A stretch of 59,822 nucleotides of DNA, from positions 1 to 59,822 of the forward strand of contig NZ_VIGC02000034.1 of assembly GCF_006569185.2 (NCBI RefSeq), written 5' to 3'. A program made the translations under genes and the position numbers. This DNA is from Litorilinea aerophila (lineage in GTDB: Bacteria; Chloroflexota; Anaerolineae; Caldilineales; Caldilineaceae). The notes below the pieces were generated by a model. It did no database searches and was not told the DNA's origin. It saw only the letters and a list, made by a program, of their open reading frames with translations. This document shows positions 57,096-59,822 of this stretch, one piece after another; positions within the stretch are counted from its first letter, which is position 1; each line of letters starts with the position of its first letter.

Positions 57096-57578
57096 TCAAT
57101 AGAAAAATTCCATGGCGTTGATCTTCCAGCGCCCATCCTCGCGGATGACCTCCACCGTTCCCCGGCGGGTCCAGGTGGAGCCGCCGCCGAAGAGGCCGCC
57201 GCTGGTGTAGGTGTCCACCTCGAAGGTGACCAGGGCCCGATCTGGATCGTTGGGATCGGGCTGAGTACTCAGGATGCGCAACCGCCGTGCGCTGTTGGTA
57301 TCCCGGTAGCCGCCACTGCTCAAGGGGCCGTAGCCCGGCTCCTTGTCCGCCTCCTCCAGAATGCGCTGGCTGTATTGCTCCCGGGCCTTGAAGAGGTCGC
57401 CCTGCTGCAGGGCCACAAACGCGTTGTAGACGGGGGCCGAGGGCGTGTCTTCTTCCAGGTAGGTCGCCTCTCCCCACCCCCGGCCGCCGGTCCAGGTGAC
57501 ACTGATCACGGCGGCCAGAAGCAGCACGGCGACCACGCCGATGACACCCCAGGTGAAGCGATCCATTTTCCATGCCAT
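57096..57578 (-). CDS. Small membrane-anchored protein of unknown function
   Basis: A 160-aa protein. An N-terminal transmembrane helix (about 10-30) is followed by an outer domain of about 125 residues, starting with a helical part (APVYNAFVALQQGDLFKAREQYS) and ending in beta strands (TFEVDTYTSGG, GTVEVIREDGRWKINAMEFFY), a pattern seen in NTF2-like and DUF4878 proteins. No catalytic motif is seen. It lies between a lipoprotein gene (7 nt upstream) and the DUF5671-like gene on the same strand, suggesting a surface-protein operon. Confidence 0.7.
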   Translation of the reverse strand: MAWKMDRFTWGVIGVVAVLLLAAVISVTWTGGRGWGEATYLEEDTPSAPVYNAFVALQQGDLFKAREQYSQRILEEADKEPGYGPLSSGGYRDTNSARRLRILSTQPDPNDPDRALVTFEVDTYTSGGLFGGGSTWTRRGTVEVIREDGRWKINAMEFFY

Positions 57579-57585
57579 GGTGAGT

Positions 57586-58389
57586 TTACGGCTCCTGCTG
57601 ACCTGGCTTGCCAGCCTCGAACTGGGTCAATTCAAAGGTCCCCTGGGAATGGCCGTCCACAAACTTGACCAGCAGGTGCGGCGGCTCCACCCCGATCCAG
57701 AGCCGAGTCTTGCGGCCGCTGCCCTGGATCTCTACCAGCCAGGTATCAAAGGTGCCGGCCGGCACCTGGACCGTCTCCCGCTTGAGCACTTCCAATGTGA
57801 CCCGATCCAGGGTGGCAGAGACGGGCAGGAAGCTGTTCAGGCGAGTGGCGTAGCCCTCTTCCAGGGGCAGGGTCCGGGCCAGAAGCGGCAACGTGCGCAC
57901 ATCTCGCACGTCGCTGGGCACATTCACTCGCTGGTAGGTGGTCACATCCTGCTTGGTAGTCAGGCGCAGATCCACCTGACCGGACGCGTAGATAGTTTCC
58001 ACCTCTTCCTGGCCATCGTCCCCAACCCGAACCATGAGCGTCCGGGCCGGGCGCAGCCCTTTGTCGCCCACGTCAACCGTCACGATCTCCTGCACCCCCT
58101 GGGCGGAGATCTCTCGGCGGATGGTCCAGCCCCCCTCCGGCCGGGCCAGGATGTCGAACCGGGCCGTTCCCGCGTAGTTGTCGTTCAGGTCGGTGATCCG
58201 GTAGGTGCTGACTTCACCGGCCTGCCAGGGTGCCTCGTTGAAGCGCAGGGGCTGGATGGTCGGCTCGTTGCAGCCGGCCAGGGCGAGCAATGTCACCAGC
58301 CACAGGAGCCAGAAGGGGCGCCCGTTTCGGGCCCGGAAGGGCCACACCCCGGCCTGCCAGTCAAATTTCCACGTCGTTGGTGTCACCAT
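57586..58389 (-). CDS. Lipoprotein of unknown function (DUF3108-like)
   Basis: A 267-aa protein. After an unusually long cytoplasmic N-region of about 30 residues comes a hydrophobic stretch (WLLWLVTLLAL) ending in the lipobox LAGC, so it should be lipid-anchored outside. The mature part is beta-rich, with YRITDLNDNYAG, VPAGTFDTWLVEI and TRLWIGVEPPHLLVKF typical of DUF3108-like outer-envelope proteins. The start at 58389 gives a complete signal; other starts lie upstream. It is followed after 7 nt by the small anchored protein. Confidence 0.75.
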   Translation of the reverse strand: MVTPTTWKFDWQAGVWPFRARNGRPFWLLWLVTLLALAGCNEPTIQPLRFNEAPWQAGEVSTYRITDLNDNYAGTARFDILARPEGGWTIRREISAQGVQEIVTVDVGDKGLRPARTLMVRVGDDGQEEVETIYASGQVDLRLTTKQDVTTYQRVNVPSDVRDVRTLPLLARTLPLEEGYATRLNSFLPVSATLDRVTLEVLKRETVQVPAGTFDTWLVEIQGSGRKTRLWIGVEPPHLLVKFVDGHSQGTFELTQFEAGKPGQQEP

Positions 58390-58624
58390 ACTCGTCCGCT
58401 TGATCCTTCCCTCAATCGATCTGTTTACAGACGAATTATACTCGACTCCCCTGCAAAAAGGGCATTTTTCAACGCAAAGCCGCAAAGGTGCAAAGACGCA
58501 AAGAAACGCAGGAAAGAGTAAACCGAATCAGCGTTCATCTGCGTGGGTCAGCGTCCTACACTATCTTTGCACTTTATTTTCAGCCACAGATAACACGGAT
58601 TACTCAGGCCGCGCCGCATGGGGC

Positions 58625-58732
58625 GAGTGCGCATCTGAGGATGCGCACTCCTTGAAAGGATCACCACCGCCACGCGGAGTCGGCATCCTCAGATGCCGAC
58701 CCAGTCGCTGCGCAGCCGTGGTCATCCTTTCA
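58625..58732. repeat. Two hairpins with mutually complementary loops and an outer stem
   Basis: Hairpin 1 (58625-58650): 11-bp stem, loop TGAG. Hairpin 2 (58679-58700): 9-bp stem, loop CTCA. An outer 15-bp inverted repeat with one mismatch (58653-58667 / 58718-58732) encloses hairpin 2. The regions around the loops (GCATCTGAGGATGC and GCATCCTCAGATGC) are exact complements. Confidence 0.75.
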
Positions 58733-58740
58733 TCCGCCTA

Positions 58741-58930
58741 GGTCCGGCACCATGGGGCGGCTCCCAGCCGCCCCTACGGCAAACCGGCGCCTTTTCGCGA
58801 TTGGCGACAGCGGGTGGGCACGGGGGCCCACCCCTACGGCGACGGGCGCCCCGTCGTAGAGGCGAATCATGATTCGCCCTCCACATGCCGGACAGCGCAT
58901 CCGTCGCCGTCCCTTCACTCGCCGGGATGT
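58741..58930 (-). repeat. Family 2 GC-rich modular repeat with a different palindromic core
   Basis: On the minus strand the flanks (CTACGACG, CCGTAGGGGTGGG, CGCCAATCGCG, CGTAGGGGCGGC) match copies at 4953-5276, but the core is GGCGAATCATGATTCGCC (58861-58878), a perfect 18-bp palindrome, in place of GCGCAGCT-ACG-AGCTGCGC. Confidence 0.75.
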
Positions 58931-59036
58931 GGCGCCATCGCTTTTTCGTCATCTCCTCTTGTACGCAATTTGTCGTAGAGCGCCCTACTTTTGACCGATT
59001 TTGAATGGATCTGGCCCCTTAAAAGTCGGAAAGCCG

Positions 59037-59064
59037 TAGACAATCCGTCGGAGGGATGTATAAT
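59037..59064 (+). promoter_or_regulatory. Promoter upstream of the NMT1-like gene
   Basis: TAGACA and TATAAT are 16 nt apart. The leader is about 170 nt; no riboswitch such as TPP was recognised in it. The palindrome GATTTTAAAATC follows immediately. Confidence 0.5.
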
Positions 59065-59239
59065 TGATTTTAAAATCATGTAAACTGGCGTTGTGTTGTC
59101 GGGTTATTCCGCTTGCCCCTTTCTGCTCCAACTCCGCTGTCGATGTGTCTTGTGTCCGTCGGCGGAATTCACTCCACCCTGTTACCCAGGTTCTATCCCC
59201 GATGGATGTTAGCCGGGGCATGCGTGAGAACGTGTGGCT

Positions 59240-59737
59240 ATGAACAAGTACCTTCACTTGATGAGGTTCCTATTTATCCTGCTGACCCTGCAGCCTGGCC
59301 TGGCGGCCTGTCAGGGAATCCGGGCGCCTGCCCCACCGCTGACCGCCGTTGCTGTACAGCTCAGTTGGACCCACAGTTCCCAATTCGCGGGCCTGTACGT
59401 GGCCGATCAGCAGGGCTATTACGCCGAGGAAGGCCTGGACGTGACCTGGCTGGAGGGAGGACCCACCGTCGACCGGCTGGCGGCATTGCTGGCGGGCGAG
59501 GCCCAGTTCGCCATTGCCAGTGGCCCCGAGATCATCCGGGCCCGGGCCGCCGGGGCGCCGATACGGGCCATTGCTACCATCTTCCGCCGTTCGCCCTTTG
59601 CCTTTTTCAGCCTGGCGGACTCGGGAATCACCAGGCCGGAGGATTTCGGGGGTAAGGTCATCCAGATCCGGCCCCGGGCGCGCCCCATCCTCTATATTCG
59701 ACTTTTGACAATGAGCAAGTGCCTCAACGAGTGTTGA
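59240..59737 (+). pseudogene. NMT1/THI5-like substrate-binding lipoprotein, truncated
   Basis: A fragment of an ABC-type solute-binding protein (SBP_bac/NMT1 family). The signal ends in the lipobox LAAC (LQPGLAAC). The mature N-terminus (VQLSWTHSSQFAGLYVADQQ, GYYAEEGLDV, LAGEAQFAIASGPEI) is typical of pyrimidine-precursor or sulfonate-type binding proteins, some of which are sensor domains of signalling proteins. After GGKVIQIRPRARPILYI, at about 59695, the reading frame enters the terminal repeat and ends within 15 codons, so most of the protein is missing here. Interruption by a mobile element and a contig break are both possible. Confidence 0.7.
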
Positions 59738-59822
59738 GTTGAGACAGCACCTTTACAATTGAGCAATCGAGCCAAGATCAGGCCGCTTTGGCAGCGTTTT
59801 GGCTCTTGACCACGACCTTTTG
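59696..59822. repeat. 127-bp terminal repeat, right copy
   Basis: The exact reverse complement of bases 1-127. It interrupts the NMT1-like gene, whereas the left copy interrupts an aminotransferase gene, so the same element end is joined to two unrelated genes. Confidence 0.85.

Larger units (their letters stand above)
58390..59239. other. Repeat-rich intergenic region, no gene seen
   Basis: Between the lipoprotein and the NMT1-like gene. It contains a run of near-repeats with GCAAAG (58475-58512), a CACAGATAACACGGAT phrase (58585-58600), a set of hairpins (58625-58732), a family 2 repeat on the minus strand (58741-58930), and a promoter. No open frame is convincing. Confidence 0.65.

Noticed and set aside
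59070-59239. Possible TPP riboswitch before the NMT1/THI5-like gene
   Set aside because: The conserved CUGAGA-type and other TPP box elements were not found in the leader.

Overview
The window (59,822 bp, clearly GC-rich) looks like a contig from a Chloroflexota genome, most likely of the Anaerolineae/Caldilineales type. The pointers are the mixture of genes (R3H/SpoIIIAA-like ATPase, thymidylate kinase next to a c-di-AMP receptor-like PII protein, DUF3604 plus sulfatase, many GT-C glycosyltransferases), the long dense operons, and many GC-rich interspersed hairpin repeats. The taxon is an inference from gene content and style, not proven. No rRNA, tRNA or CRISPR array was recognised.

Layout. 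(1) 81-4694, minus strand: a tight five-gene envelope-glycan operon (VTT membrane protein, GT39-type transferase, methyltransferase, GT2, and the start of a DegT-type sugar aminotransferase that is cut by the contig end). (2) 4695-7500: a repeat-rich gap, a 72-aa small protein and a flavin-dependent halogenase-like enzyme. (3) 7509-11451, minus: MOSC, VOC, Gfo/Idh/MocA, ThuA-like and PIG-L deacetylase genes, a probable sugar-metabolism group. (4) 11653-17327: GT4 glycosyltransferase overlapping tail-to-tail with a HAD phosphatase, a membrane-anchored SH3/PD40 protein and an HlyD-like adaptor. (5) 18057-19665, plus: FmdE-like and TerC-like genes. (6) 29020 down to 19674, minus: gmk, rhomboid protease, malQ, then GT39, GT2, FrhB-like, methyltransferase and metallophosphoesterase, mostly overlapping by a few bases. 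(7) 29197-35042: FmdB zinc ribbon, c-di-AMP receptor-like, tmk, R3H ATPase, a GNAT-like protein and a K+ channel. (8) 35248-43680: secreted subtilase, then GH42 beta-galactosidase divergent from DUF3604-sulfatase, a probable glycan-use locus. (9) 43840-48442: proA, comM/yifB, Gfo/Idh/MocA. (10) 48575-55363: dnaE with two complete inteins. (11) 55388-59737: a repeated membrane protein, a small membrane-anchored protein, a lipoprotein and a truncated NMT1/THI5-like lipoprotein.

Most notable: dnaE carries two full-length inteins with LAGLIDADG-type endonuclease domains, and the second has an approximately 80-bp palindromic repeat inserted in frame. That repeat has at least five relatives in the window, two of which abut or supply stop codons. 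A second GC-rich repeat family has conserved flanks but exchangeable palindromic cores. Both contig ends carry the same 127-bp sequence in inverted orientation, and it interrupts a different gene at each end, as expected for a multicopy mobile element that broke the assembly.
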